Origin: Methanoculleus frigidifontis
GTDB taxonomy: Archaea > Halobacteriota > Methanomicrobia > Methanomicrobiales > Methanoculleaceae
Direction: 5' to 3'
Length of the DNA: 64,000 nt
Assembly: GCF_030464345.1 (NCBI RefSeq)
Contig: NZ_VCYH01000002.1
Coordinates: 62,001 to 126,000 of the forward strand
The notes under the pieces were generated by a model, which was not told the DNA's origin, searched no databases, and was given only the letters and a program-made list of their open reading frames with translations. Of the stretch, positions 1 through 8,721 are shown in pieces. The position numbers and the translations under genes were made by a program. Position 1 is the first letter of the stretch, and each line of letters starts with the position of its first letter.

Positions 1-3000
1 GCAGTGGCGATCACGCACGCCGATTTCGCGAGTATCCAGATGCTCTACCCGGAACGCGGAACCGCAGGGGAACTCCGGCTCCTGGGCCACCGCGGGTTTG
101 CCGAGGAGGCCGCGCGGATCTGGGAGTGGGTGCATCCGGATTCCGAGAGCGCCTGCGGAATCGCTTTCCGCACCAGGCAACGGGTCATGATCCCGGATAT
201 CCGGCAATGCGAATTCATGACCGACAGCCCGGATCTGAAGGCCTACCGTGAGACAGGCATCCGGGCCGTTCAGACCACCCCGCTGGTATCCCGATCCGGC
301 ACGCTCCTTGGGATGCTCTCCACGCACTGGCGCCAGCCGCACGAGCCCACCGAGACCGAACTGCGGTCCTTCGATCTGCTGGCGCGGCAGGCCGCCGATC
401 TCATCTACCGCAACCAGTCAGAAAAAACGCTGCGCGAGAGCGAAGAGCGCCTTGTGTTAGCGAAAGACGCATCCCGGCTTGGCATTTACGATTACAATCT
501 CCGAACCGGCGCCCTCCAGTGGGATGCGCGGGTGCGAGAACTCTGGGGCGTCGGACGGGATGAGCCCATCACCTATGAAACGTTCCAGGCCGGCATTCAC
601 CCGGACGACTGTGAAGCAGTCCAACAGGCAACGGACATAGCACTCGATCCGGCCGGAGAAGGGAAGTATTTCACAGAATACCGCGTGATCAGTCGTGCAG
701 ACGGCAGTACCCGTTGGGTTGCATCAACGGGACAGGCCTTCTTCGAGAGAGGCCGGGCGATCCGGCTCGTCGGCACCGTTCAGGACATCACAGAACGCAA
801 GCAGGCGGAAGAAGCGCTCGCCAGATCCGAGGCAGAACAACGGCTCATTCTCGACTCGTCCGTCGAGCAGTTTGCATATTTTGATACCGACTTGCGGGTG
901 CTCTGGTGCAACCAGGCAATGGCCGATGCAATCGGCCAACCGGAAGAGGGTATCAGAGGAGAGTACTGCTACCGCCTCCGGCACCAGCGGAGCGAACCCT
1001 GCGAAGGCTGTCCGGTGATGAAGGCGCTCGCGACCGGAGAAGCACAGGAAACCGAGTTTGAAGCGCCCGATGGTCGGATCTGGTTCTGCAGGGGACAACC
1101 TATCCTGGACGAAACGGGAAACGTCGTTAACCTGATAGAGTTCTGCTACGACATCACAAAACGCAAGCAGACAGAAGAGACGCTCCTCAAGAGCGAAGAA
1201 AAATTCCGCACCATCGCCGCTTTCACCTACGACTGGGAGTACTGGCTCGGGCCGGACGGCAGGTACCTCTATGTCTCGCCCTCGTGCGAACGGATCACCG
1301 GCTACCGGGCAGACGAGTTCCTGGAAGATCCCGGCCTGATGATGCGCATTACTCACCCCGACGACCGCGCGCTTGTTGCCGACCATCTGGAACGGGGCGT
1401 GCCGGACAGCAACGACTGCGCGATCGATTTTCGCATCATCACCCGCAGCGGCGAGGTGCGCTGGATCGGACACTCCTGCCGGCCGGTCTACAACGCTGCA
1501 GGGCAGTACATCGGCGTGCGCGGGAGCAACCGCGACATATCCAAACGAAAACAGATGGAGGATGCCCTCAGGGAAGCGGGCGCCTACACCCGCAGCCTCA
1601 TCGAGGCGAGCCTCGACCCGCTCGTCACCATCAGCCCCGACGGGCGGATAACCGACGTGAACGCAGCCACCGAGGCCGTTACCGGCTATTCCCGCGACGT
1701 GCTGATCGGGACCGATTTCTCCGATTACTTCACCGATCCTGCGATGGCACGCGCCGGATACCAACAGGTCTTCAGGGACGGCCAGGTCCGGAACTACCCA
1801 CTTGAGATCCGGCACCGGGATGGGACAATCACCCCGGTGATCTACACCGCCACCGTCTACCGGGACGAAGACGGGAACGTTGCCGGCGTCTTTGCAGCGG
1901 CACGGGACATCAGCGAGCAGAAACGCGCAGACAACGAAAAAACCATCCTGACCCGGATCATCGACGCAGCACCGTGCTCCATCACCGTGAAGGATCTGGA
2001 GGGCAGGTTCCTGTACGCCAACCAGCGGACATACGATCTGCACGGCTACTCCCCGGAGGAGTTCTTCGCCATCAGCCTGCACGAACTTAGCGTCCCGGAA
2101 TCCGCCGAGCTCATCGAGCTTCGGACGCAGCAGATCTGCGAGACCGGCGAAGCAGTCTTCGAGGTCGCACACCGGCACAAGGACGGGACTGCGTTCCCGC
2201 TCCGTGTGCACGCCCAGACGGTCACCTGGGACGATAAACCTGCAATTCTGAGCCTGGCAGAGGACATCACTGAAGAGAAAAAGGCGGAAGCGGCGCTGCA
2301 GGAGAGCGAAGAAAGGCTCCGGCGGGCAGTGAAGAGTGCACGTGAGTTCCTCTTCAGAATTGAGTTCACCCCGGAACCGGCGTTCACCTACATCGACCCG
2401 GAAGTTGCGACGATCACAGGAATCAGTGCCGAAGAGTTTGCTGCGGATCCCTCCATCGCGTTTCGGCTGATCCACCCCGAGGACAGGGCTGCATTCGATA
2501 AAATGAGACGGGGTGAAACCAACCCCTCCAGACCTCTCACTCTCCGCTGGACCCGGACCGACGGACAGATGGTCTGGATCGAGCACTACCATACTCCATT
2601 CTATGACGCAGAGGGAAATCTCCGTGCGGTTGAAGCGATCGTCCGTGATGTTACACTCCAGAAACAGGCCGAAGAAGCACTCCGGCAGCGCACCGAAGAG
2701 CTTGAAAGACTCAATCAGCAACTCGAGGAGAGCAGGGAGCAGTACCGCTACCTCATCGAGCATGCTCCCGACATGATCGCCCTGCACGACGGAGACCGGT
2801 ATCACTACATCAACCCTGCAGGGCTGCGCCTCCTGCGTGCGCAAAATCCCGACGAGATCGTCGGAAAGTCCGTCATGACATTCCTTCACCCGGACTTCCG
2901 CAAGATGGTAAAGACCCGTAGCGACCAGATCGAGAGTATGGCCTCCGACGTTCCGCGGGTCGAAGAAAAGCTGATCGCCCTCGACGGGTCGATCGTCGAC

Positions 3001-3459
3001 GTCGAGGTTACAGCCCACCCCATGGAAAGCCAGGGAAAGCGATTGATTCAGGTCATCGCACGGGACATCACCGACCGCAAAAAAGCCGAAGAAGCGCTGC
3101 GCGAGAGTGAGGAGCGGTTCAGGTATATTGCCGAGCACAGCCCCGATATTCTCTACACCCTGGATCGCGAGGGGCGGATCACCTACGTATCACCGTCCAT
3201 CGAGCGGATCACCGGGCATACCCCGACGGAACTGATCGGAAAGAACTACATGGACTACATCCTCGAATCCGACATCCCAAAAGCATACCGGGCGCGGAAG
3301 AGAGCACTCGAGGGTGAAGAACTGCTCCAGCTTCAGCTGAACCTTGTCGGAAAGAACGGCGAGACCGTGCCGCTGGAATGCATCGCATCGCCGGCATACA
3401 AAAACGCCATTGTTATCGGCACCCTGGGGCTAGCCCGCAAAATCACGCCCGGAGAGTGA
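1..3459 (+). CDS. GAF/multi-PAS sensor protein, 5' end outside window
   Basis: The gene is open at the left edge, so its true start is not visible. The visible 1151 residues begin inside a GAF domain (about residues 1-135) and continue as eight consecutive PAS/PAC units (roughly 145-270, 275-390, 395-515, 520-645, 650-765, 770-895, 915-1030, 1035-1150). The units are joined by the short helical linkers (K/Q-AEEAL type) usual for archaeal sensor kinases. Unlike a typical histidine kinase it stops right after the last PAS unit: there is no HisKA H-box, no HATPase N/G boxes and no receiver or GGDEF domain. The next gene begins 7 bp downstream on the opposite strand, so no output domain can follow. 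It is probably a cytoplasmic ligand, redox or light-sensing scaffold acting on a partner protein; the signal is unknown. The missing N-terminus could hold an output or membrane domain. Confidence 0.85.
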   Translation, partial: AVAITHADFASIQMLYPERGTAGELRLLGHRGFAEEAARIWEWVHPDSESACGIAFRTRQRVMIPDIRQCEFMTDSPDLKAYRETGIRAVQTTPLVSRSGTLLGMLSTHWRQPHEPTETELRSFDLLARQAADLIYRNQSEKTLRESEERLVLAKDASRLGIYDYNLRTGALQWDARVRELWGVGRDEPITYETFQAGIHPDDCEAVQQATDIALDPAGEGKYFTEYRVISRADGSTRWVASTGQAFFERGRAIRLVGTVQDITERKQAEEALARSEAEQRLILDSSVEQFAYFDTDLRVLWCNQAMADAIGQPEEGIRGEYCYRLRHQRSEPCEGCPVMKALATGEAQETEFEAPDGRIWFCRGQPILDETGNVVNLIEFCYDITKRKQTEETLLKSEEKFRTIAAFTYDWEYWLGPDGRYLYVSPSCERITGYRADEFLEDPGLMMRITHPDDRALVADHLERGVPDSNDCAIDFRIITRSGEVRWIGHSCRPVYNAAGQYIGVRGSNRDISKRKQMEDALREAGAYTRSLIEASLDPLVTISPDGRITDVNAATEAVTGYSRDVLIGTDFSDYFTDPAMARAGYQQVFRDGQVRNYPLEIRHRDGTITPVIYTATVYRDEDGNVAGVFAAARDISEQKRADNEKTILTRIIDAAPCSITVKDLEGRFLYANQRTYDLHGYSPEEFFAISLHELSVPESAELIELRTQQICETGEAVFEVAHRHKDGTAFPLRVHAQTVTWDDKPAILSLAEDITEEKKAEAALQESEERLRRAVKSAREFLFRIEFTPEPAFTYIDPEVATITGISAEEFAADPSIAFRLIHPEDRAAFDKMRRGETNPSRPLTLRWTRTDGQMVWIEHYHTPFYDAEGNLRAVEAIVRDVTLQKQAEEALRQRTEELERLNQQLEESREQYRYLIEHAPDMIALHDGDRYHYINPAGLRLLRAQNPDEIVGKSVMTFLHPDFRKMVKTRSDQIESMASDVPRVEEKLIALDGSIVDVEVTAHPMESQGKRLIQVIARDITDRKKAEEALRESEERFRYIAEHSPDILYTLDREGRITYVSPSIERITGHTPTELIGKNYMDYILESDIPKAYRARKRALEGEELLQLQLNLVGKNGETVPLECIASPAYKNAIVIGTLGLARKITPGE

Positions 3460-3466
3460 TCGAGTC

Positions 3467-3853
3467 TCACTGCTGAAAGTACTCCGTCGGAAACCGTACA
3501 ACCCCGACTGCGATCAGCGCCCCGATGACCGCCGTATACAGAATGGAGATGAGGAGATCTTTCAGAAAATCCTTTCGGGTATACTCCTTCTCCTCACTGG
3601 TTGCAATATCGACGACGCCCTTGTGCAGGAGGATGAACCCGGCGATATTCGTGATCCAGTAGCCGACGATCATAGCGGGGAGAAAAAGATCCTCTGAGAC
3701 CATCCCGAACGGGATGGCAAATACATAGGCAAGCGGGATGTTGACGAAGAGATCGTTCCACCACGACAGGGGTGAGAGAATATAGCCTATCGTTGCCAGA
3801 ATCCCGCCCCGCACCTTTCGTTTGGGGGATTTGACAAGCGATTTGAGATCCAT
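3467..3853 (-). CDS. Small integral membrane protein, unknown function
   Basis: This 128-residue protein was not assigned to a family. It has a basic, cytoplasmic-looking N-terminus (residues 1-16), then hydrophobic segments at about 17-35, 38-55, 57-78 and 95-118, suggesting three or four membrane helices, with a charged loop rich in Glu and Lys at 83-95. The ATG at 3853 is the only good start. It lies tail-to-tail with the PAS protein (7-bp gap) and downstream of the UPF0173 hydrolase gene on the same strand, 119 bp away, so it may be expressed separately. Its function cannot be read from the sequence. Confidence 0.6.
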   Translation of the reverse strand: MDLKSLVKSPKRKVRGGILATIGYILSPLSWWNDLFVNIPLAYVFAIPFGMVSEDLFLPAMIVGYWITNIAGFILLHKGVVDIATSEEKEYTRKDFLKDLLISILYTAVIGALIAVGVVRFPTEYFQQ

Positions 3854-3972
3854 GCACGATCATCCCGCATCCCGATGGAGGATGAAGCCGGTATCGCAGG
3901 GAGGAAACAAAAAGATGATCCGGGATCCGCCCGGAACTGCGAGATCCGCCCAGGTCGCCGGGGCGGGGCGGA

Positions 3973-4647
3973 TTACCTGCCAAGCTGTGCCGGATCGAGG
4001 TCGAGAGACGCCCCCGGATCGAGAACCTCCACCCGGATCGATGTCGTCCGTTCGATAGCATGCTTAAACGGATCAAGGTCCTGCTCGATGTACGGGAATG
4101 TATCGTAATGGATCGGAACCACCACCTTCGCGCCGATGTACTGCGCCGCGAGCATCGCCTCCTCAGGCCCCATCGTATAGCGCCCGCCGACAGGCAGCAG
4201 CGCCACGTCGGGCCGGTAGAGATCGCGGATCAGCTGCATGTCCGAGAAGAGCCCGGTATCGCCGGCATGGTAGACCCGTATGCCGTCCATCCCGATGACG
4301 TAGCCTGCAGCGACGCCGCCGTAGAAGCCCGGCTCTTCATCCTCGAGCCATGATGAATGGAGTGCCGGCGTCATGGTGAACCGGATGCCGTCCACGATGA
4401 TGGTACCGCCGATGTTCATCGGCTCTGCCGGGATGTCATGCCGGGCAAGGTACTTCGCAATCTCATTTATGGCGACGGTCTTTACCCCAAGCTGCACCGT
4501 CACCCCCAGGTGGTCGGCGTGTGCGTGGGTAACGGCGACGATATCGGGCTGCACGGCGAGGTCTCCCGACGGCACGAACGGATCGATAAGAATCTTCTTC
4601 GAACCCTCAAGGAGGACACAGGCGTGGCCTAGCCAGGTCAGCTTCAT
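3973..4647 (-). CDS. UPF0173 metallo-beta-lactamase-fold hydrolase
   Basis: The protein has 224 residues, the usual size of the UPF0173/UlaG-like metal-dependent hydrolases. The zinc-binding motif HAHADH lies at residues 41-46, directly after a VAVT strand, and the fold's later metal ligands are visible as the HAGDTG motif near residue 128 and the VPIHYDTFP segment near 176. It starts with the family-typical MKLTWLGHAC. These proteins are cytoplasmic and bind two metals. The physiological substrate of the family is unknown, although relatives hydrolyse phosphodiesters or lactones. No operon partner is evident. Confidence 0.85.
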   Translation of the reverse strand: MKLTWLGHACVLLEGSKKILIDPFVPSGDLAVQPDIVAVTHAHADHLGVTVQLGVKTVAINEIAKYLARHDIPAEPMNIGGTIIVDGIRFTMTPALHSSWLEDEEPGFYGGVAAGYVIGMDGIRVYHAGDTGLFSDMQLIRDLYRPDVALLPVGGRYTMGPEEAMLAAQYIGAKVVVPIHYDTFPYIEQDLDPFKHAIERTTSIRVEVLDPGASLDLDPAQLGR

Positions 4648-4813
4648 CGGAAACTATTGTCGGCGGCGGATACATAAAATGTTTGATTCCGGCGGCAGAA
4701 ACCTGCTACCGCAGGATTGCCGGTGAATTCTCGTAGGAATGCAAAGATATTTTCAGTTCAGAGCGCAATCCCCGGTACTGGAGATTTCATCGCCATATAG
4801 CCCTCTTCCAGGC

Positions 4814-5725
4814 ATGGGAATCGCTGCATGCCTCACAATCCTCATTTTTGCAGCAGGATGTACGATTTTTCCGTCGGCGACTCCGGGTTCGCCATCAGTT
4901 TTTCCGAGCCTGCACCGCCGCACGACCCCCCTGCCGACACCGAAACCGTTCGCATCGGGGCGTTTAACGTCCAGGTCTTCGGAGAGACCAGGGCTGCAAA
5001 GCCGGAGGCCATGGAAGTGCTTGCACGGATCGTCCGCACCTACGACATCGTTGCCGTGCAGGAGATCCGCGACGGGTCCGGAACTGCGCTGCCTGCTCTC
5101 ATCGATGCGGTGAACGCCGAAGGCTCGCGGTACGCCTGTCTCGAAGGACCGAGGCTCGGAAGGACGAGCAGCAAGGAGCAGTACGTCTATCTCTATGATA
5201 CTCGCACCACCGAACCGGCGGGGAGCGCAATCACCTACCCCGAACCCGACGGGTTCGACCCCTTCCACCGGGAACCCTGCATCATGCCGTTCAGGGTCAC
5301 AAACGGCACGTTTGATGCCGTGCTGATCGTCATCCACACCGATCCCGACGAAGCGACCGAAGAGACCGATGCCCTCACCAACATGGTGCCCATCGCCGGG
5401 ACGACGTATCGCGCCGAGGAGGACTTCATCATCATGGGAGACCTGAATGCCGACGGCTCATGCTTCGATGAAGACGGAGCATCGACGCTCCGGCACGAGG
5501 ACTCCATGTGGCTCATCGGTAAACGACCTCGACACCACTACAAAAGCCACCGAGTACACCTACGACAGGATCGTCATAACCGAAGGCGCCATAGCCGACT
5601 TTTCCGGGGCTGCGGGCGTTTTCCGGTTTAATTCGGAATATGGGCCGACCGAGAACGAAACGTGGGCAGTCTCGGATCACTATCCGGTGTATGCTATCTT
5701 CAGAACCGGCATCGATACCGATTAG
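4814..5725 (+). pseudogene. Lipoprotein endonuclease/exonuclease/phosphatase-family gene with two apparent frameshifts
   Basis: Three pieces of one coding sequence sit in alternating frames. From the ATG at 4814 there is a lipoprotein signal peptide with a hydrophobic core and an FAAGC lipobox at about residues 12-16, in frame 2. Near 4895-4905, at a run of T residues, the sense passes to frame 1, which carries the DNase-I-like domain (VRIGAFNVQ, the catalytic VAVQEIR, LIVIHTDP, and the metal/phosphate site IIMGDLNADG). Near 5515-5525 it returns to frame 2 for the C-terminal part, with the YTYDRIV strand and the catalytic SDHYPVYA motif. Together the pieces give a full-length secreted, lipid-anchored DNase-I-fold protein. 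As it stands the gene cannot make it, so it is either a recent pseudogene or carries two sequencing errors. It ends 4 bp before a dispersed repeat element. Confidence 0.7.
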
Positions 5726-5729
5726 CGGG

Positions 5730-6019
5730 TAGTGCTCCAGCATATACCTGATACGTTACCTCAGAGCATGCCCTCATGCCGTGAACCGTGGTGGCTATCG
5801 CCATGGGGGTGGGGCTGACTGGGAGGGGTCCCCCCGTATCTCCCCGAAGATCCACAGACATTATCAACCCCACCCGGCCTCCGGCCTCCTCCCCCGCCCC
5901 CAGGGGTGGGGGCAGTCATGGCGATACCCAGGGGAAAGCCGTGCTCCGGGGTGCAATCAATCGGGAACGCCCGGACGCGATCGCAACAAAGGGAGTATCA
6001 GTTGTTTCGCAGGGCTCTA
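5730..6019 (+). repeat. MITE-like dispersed repeat, copy 1 (short form)
   Basis: This non-coding element is about 290 bp and starts with TAGTGCTCC and ends with AGGGCTCTA. It matches copies at 22218-22684 (inverted) and 50131-50589. All three share the left end (GCATATACCTGATACG), a C-rich middle and a right end reading (T)GTTTCGYAGGG. Compared with the other two it lacks roughly 170-190 bp of the left interior. The flanks (CCGATTAGCGGG and CCGAATATTCGG) are only weakly alike, so no clear target duplication remains. Inverted arms with TATCGCCATG inside the element could fold. It fills nearly the whole gap 5726-6076. Open frames across it are not conserved between copies and I do not call them genes. 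Confidence 0.75.
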
Positions 6020-6076
6020 CCGAATATTCGGATGAGCAACCAGGAAAAGAAAATTTGATAGGGAATCCCGAAGCAG

Positions 6077-6685
6077 TCAGAGCTCTGACATGTCAATGGC
6101 TTCGGCGATATCAATGGCCTCGCTCAGGCCGTCGTTCGCGACACCGCGTGTCATCTGCTCGGAGAGATCGCGATCCTCCATGACATCCCTGATCCGCTCG
6201 AGGTAGGGATCCAGCGTGGTGTCTGCCTCCTGTTCAATCACGTGACGGTACTCACGAAGCGTGGAGGGACTCACGTCGAGCTCTTCACTAACCTCCTTCA
6301 TGGTCTTCCCTGACTCCAGGAGCTCCTCCATACCGTACCGGTCAAAGGGCATCTTAAAGTCAAGGTCCCTGAAGAGCTTGAGACGAACCCGGGCACGTGC
6401 CATCGTTTTGCTCAGCTTTTCGTCGCCGAGAGCCCTCGCAATCTCAGTATCGTTCTTGCCGTCATAGTACGCAACGACCAGATTCGCCAGCTGCCGCGGG
6501 GAGAGTTTCGTCTTGAACTGTCCCTGATCGAGGATCTCTCGCATAATCAGGGCGATCTCCCGCTCAATGGCCTCCTGATCCCGGAGCGTACCGTGAATCT
6601 TTTTCATCGGCTCAACGATCTTCGTCTTGCTCGTGATGTTTGTGAACAGCTCAAGGAGCTGTTTCTTGCGGGTGTCTTCTGGCAT
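6077..6685 (-). CDS. Cmi4-like HTH protein (conditioned medium-induced protein 4 family)
   Basis: This 202-residue cytoplasmic protein resembles, from memory, the archaeal conditioned-medium-induced protein 4 family first named in Haloferax. It has two helix-turn-helix-like segments: one at about 75-105 (LANLVVAYYDGKNDTEIARAL, as in sigma/LuxR-type regions) and one at about 125-150 (GKTMKEVSEELDVSPSTLREY). The C-terminus is acidic and ends in an AEAIDMSEL tail. That arrangement suggests a DNA-binding or transcription-associated role, but the family has no firm biochemical function. The ATG at 6685 is preceded by a modest GAAG-rich stretch. It is divergent from glyS, with about 305 bp between the two start codons. 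Confidence 0.6.
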   Translation of the reverse strand: MPEDTRKKQLLELFTNITSKTKIVEPMKKIHGTLRDQEAIEREIALIMREILDQGQFKTKLSPRQLANLVVAYYDGKNDTEIARALGDEKLSKTMARARVRLKLFRDLDFKMPFDRYGMEELLESGKTMKEVSEELDVSPSTLREYRHVIEQEADTTLDPYLERIRDVMEDRDLSEQMTRGVANDGLSEAIDIAEAIDMSEL

Positions 6686-6954
6686 GACCCTTCTCTCTTC
6701 TCTTGATCCGTTCAGGCATTTCGAGTGGCTTTCACTGCTGCCTATCGTATTTAAGTTTATCCCATTTCCGGGACGTAACGTTCCCTACATTACAACTCAT
6801 CAGATATATAACTTTCCATATCCTGCACCAGGAGTGAAACCCGGTTTCCGTCGATGAGAGGAATCTGATCGGGTTTGGCATGATTTTTAGGGAAATCAGG
6901 GAGGAAATATCCAATCTAAAGGAAGAAATTTCCGGCCGGGCAGATGGAATTACC

Positions 6955-6986
6955 CTTATAATCATCTGCAGTCAACTATACTGCAG
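6955..6986 (+). promoter_or_regulatory. glyS promoter with flanking inverted repeat
   Basis: A TATA-like CTTATAATC at 6955-6963 lies about 30 bp before the glyS ATG at 6991, the spacing expected for a leaderless or nearly leaderless archaeal transcript. An inverted repeat, CTGCAGT at 6966-6972 and ACTGCAG at 6980-6986 with a 7-nt spacer, sits between the TATA box and the start codon, where a bound repressor would block initiation. The rest of the 6686-6990 gap holds AT-rich sequence suitable for the divergent promoter of the Cmi4-like gene and nothing else I recognise. Confidence 0.4.
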
Positions 6987-6990
6987 AACT

Positions 6991-8721
6991 ATGACCACGA
7001 TGAGCGATATTTACGAAAACGTCATGGAGGTGGCAAGGCGCCGCGGCTTCGTCTGGCCGTCCTCCGAGATCTACGGATCCGTCGCCGGATTCATCGACTA
7101 CGGCCCTCTCGGAGCGATGATGAAGAGAAACGTCGAGAACGTCTGGCGAAACTTCTACATCATTCAGGAGGGCTACTACGAGATCGAGTGCCCCACCGTC
7201 GGGGCGGAGGCGATCTTCGTCGCATCGGGTCATGTAAAAGAGTTTGCCGATAAGATGTGCCAGTGCCCCCACTGCGGAGAATACCTGCGGGCGGACCATA
7301 TCGCAGAGGAGCACGGGGTCGAAGGGGCGGGCGCCCTCTCCGCCGAGATGCTCAAAAGCAGGATCTACGAACTCCCCTGCCCCGCATGCGGGGAGACGAT
7401 GGGCGAGACCGATGTCTTCAACTTCAACCTGATGTTCGAGACCACTATCGGCCCCGGGTCGCAGCGGAGAGGATATCTCAGGCCCGAGACGGCACAGGGC
7501 ATCTTCACCGATTTCGCACGTCTGCTGCGTTTCTACCGCGACAAACTTCCCTTCGGCGCCGTCCAGATCGGCAAGTCGTACAGGAACGAGATCTCACCCC
7601 GCCAGGGCATGATCCGGCTGCGTGAGTTCTCGCAGGCGGAAGCCGAGATCTTCGTCCACCCCGAGGAGAAAAAGCACCCCGTCTTCCACCGGTATGCGGA
7701 GTACCAGGTCCCGCTGCTCACCTACGGCCTGCAGGAGACAGGAAAGCCCCCGGTGCAGAAGACGATGCGAGATGCCGTGGACGAAGGCATCGTGGCGAAC
7801 GAGTACGTCGCATACTACATCGCCCTTACCCACGAACTCCTGGTGACGATCGGTGTCGACCCGGAAAAACTGCGGTTCCGCCAGCATATGCCGGACGAGC
7901 GTGCCCACTACGCAATGGACTGCTGGGACGCGGAGGTCTTCTCCGGGCGCTTTGGGTGGGTGGAGATCGTCGGCATCGCCGACCGCACCGACTACGACCT
8001 CCGGGCACATGCTGCAAACAGCGGATCGTCCTTCACCGTCTTCATCCCCTTCGAAGAGGCGCGGAAGGTCTCCAGAAAGAGGATCGTGCCGGACATGGGC
8101 GTCCTGGGCCCCCGGTACCGCGGCAGGGCAAAGGCGATCGCCGATACCATGGCAGAGGCCACACCCGGCGAGGCCGGCGTCACCGTCGAGGTCGACGGCG
8201 AGGAGATCTTCATCCCCGCAGAGCAGTACCAGATCCGGGAGGAAGAGGTAGAGGTGCGGGGCGAGGAGGTCATGCCGCACGTCATCGAACCCTCGTACGG
8301 GATCGACCGGATGATGTACGTCGTCCTCGAACATGCCTACGCCGAAGAGGAGGTCGAGGAGGAGGTGCGCAGGGTGCTCCGCCTGCCGCCCGCCGTCGCC
8401 CCGGTGCAGGCAGCGGTCTTCCCGCTGATGAACCGCGACGGACTCGACCTGATAGCCAGGCAGATCGCGGACACCCTCGCACGCCGCCAGATCGTTGCCC
8501 AGTACGACGATTCCGGGGCAATCGGCAGGCGTTACCGCCGGCAGGACGAGATAGGGACGCCCTTCGCCGTCACGGTCGACTACGACACCAAAGAGGACGA
8601 CACCGTCACCATCCGCGACCGCGACAGCATGGAGCAGGTCCGGATCCCGGTCGACCAGGTCGCAGACGTCGTCTGCTCACTCATCGCCGGCACCATGACG
8701 TTCCGTGACCTTGCTGCATGA
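6991..8721 (+). CDS. glyS: Glycyl-tRNA synthetase (archaeal/eukaryal alpha2 type)
   Basis: The enzyme attaches glycine to tRNA-Gly in the cytoplasm. The reading frame is open back to 6880, but the ATG at 6991 gives the family-typical N-terminus (MTTMSDIYENVMEVARRRGF) and fits the TATA box at 6955. The 576-residue product has the class II catalytic core with the FIDYGPLG motif near residue 34, a Cys-rich zinc-like insertion (CPHCGEY and CPACGE), motif 2 around RPETAQGIF and NEISPRQGMIRLREF, and motif 3 at EPSYGIDRM. A C-terminal HGTP anticodon-binding domain follows from about residue 465. The stop overlaps the hef start codon (ATGA), implying translational coupling. Confidence 0.95.
   Translation: MTTMSDIYENVMEVARRRGFVWPSSEIYGSVAGFIDYGPLGAMMKRNVENVWRNFYIIQEGYYEIECPTVGAEAIFVASGHVKEFADKMCQCPHCGEYLRADHIAEEHGVEGAGALSAEMLKSRIYELPCPACGETMGETDVFNFNLMFETTIGPGSQRRGYLRPETAQGIFTDFARLLRFYRDKLPFGAVQIGKSYRNEISPRQGMIRLREFSQAEAEIFVHPEEKKHPVFHRYAEYQVPLLTYGLQETGKPPVQKTMRDAVDEGIVANEYVAYYIALTHELLVTIGVDPEKLRFRQHMPDERAHYAMDCWDAEVFSGRFGWVEIVGIADRTDYDLRAHAANSGSSFTVFIPFEEARKVSRKRIVPDMGVLGPRYRGRAKAIADTMAEATPGEAGVTVEVDGEEIFIPAEQYQIREEEVEVRGEEVMPHVIEPSYGIDRMMYVVLEHAYAEEEVEEEVRRVLRLPPAVAPVQAAVFPLMNRDGLDLIARQIADTLARRQIVAQYDDSGAIGRRYRRQDEIGTPFAVTVDYDTKEDDTVTIRDRDSMEQVRIPVDQVADVVCSLIAGTMTFRDLAA

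Noticed and set aside
724-3138. Long open frame on the minus strand (804 codons) opposite the PAS protein
   Set aside because: It is a mirror of the PAS gene in GC-rich DNA, has no recognisable domain, and the plus-strand frame has clear repeated PAS units.
5726-6076. CRISPR-like repeats in GC-rich gaps
   Set aside because: The repeated sequence is a single-copy unit per locus, without regularly spaced repeats or spacers.
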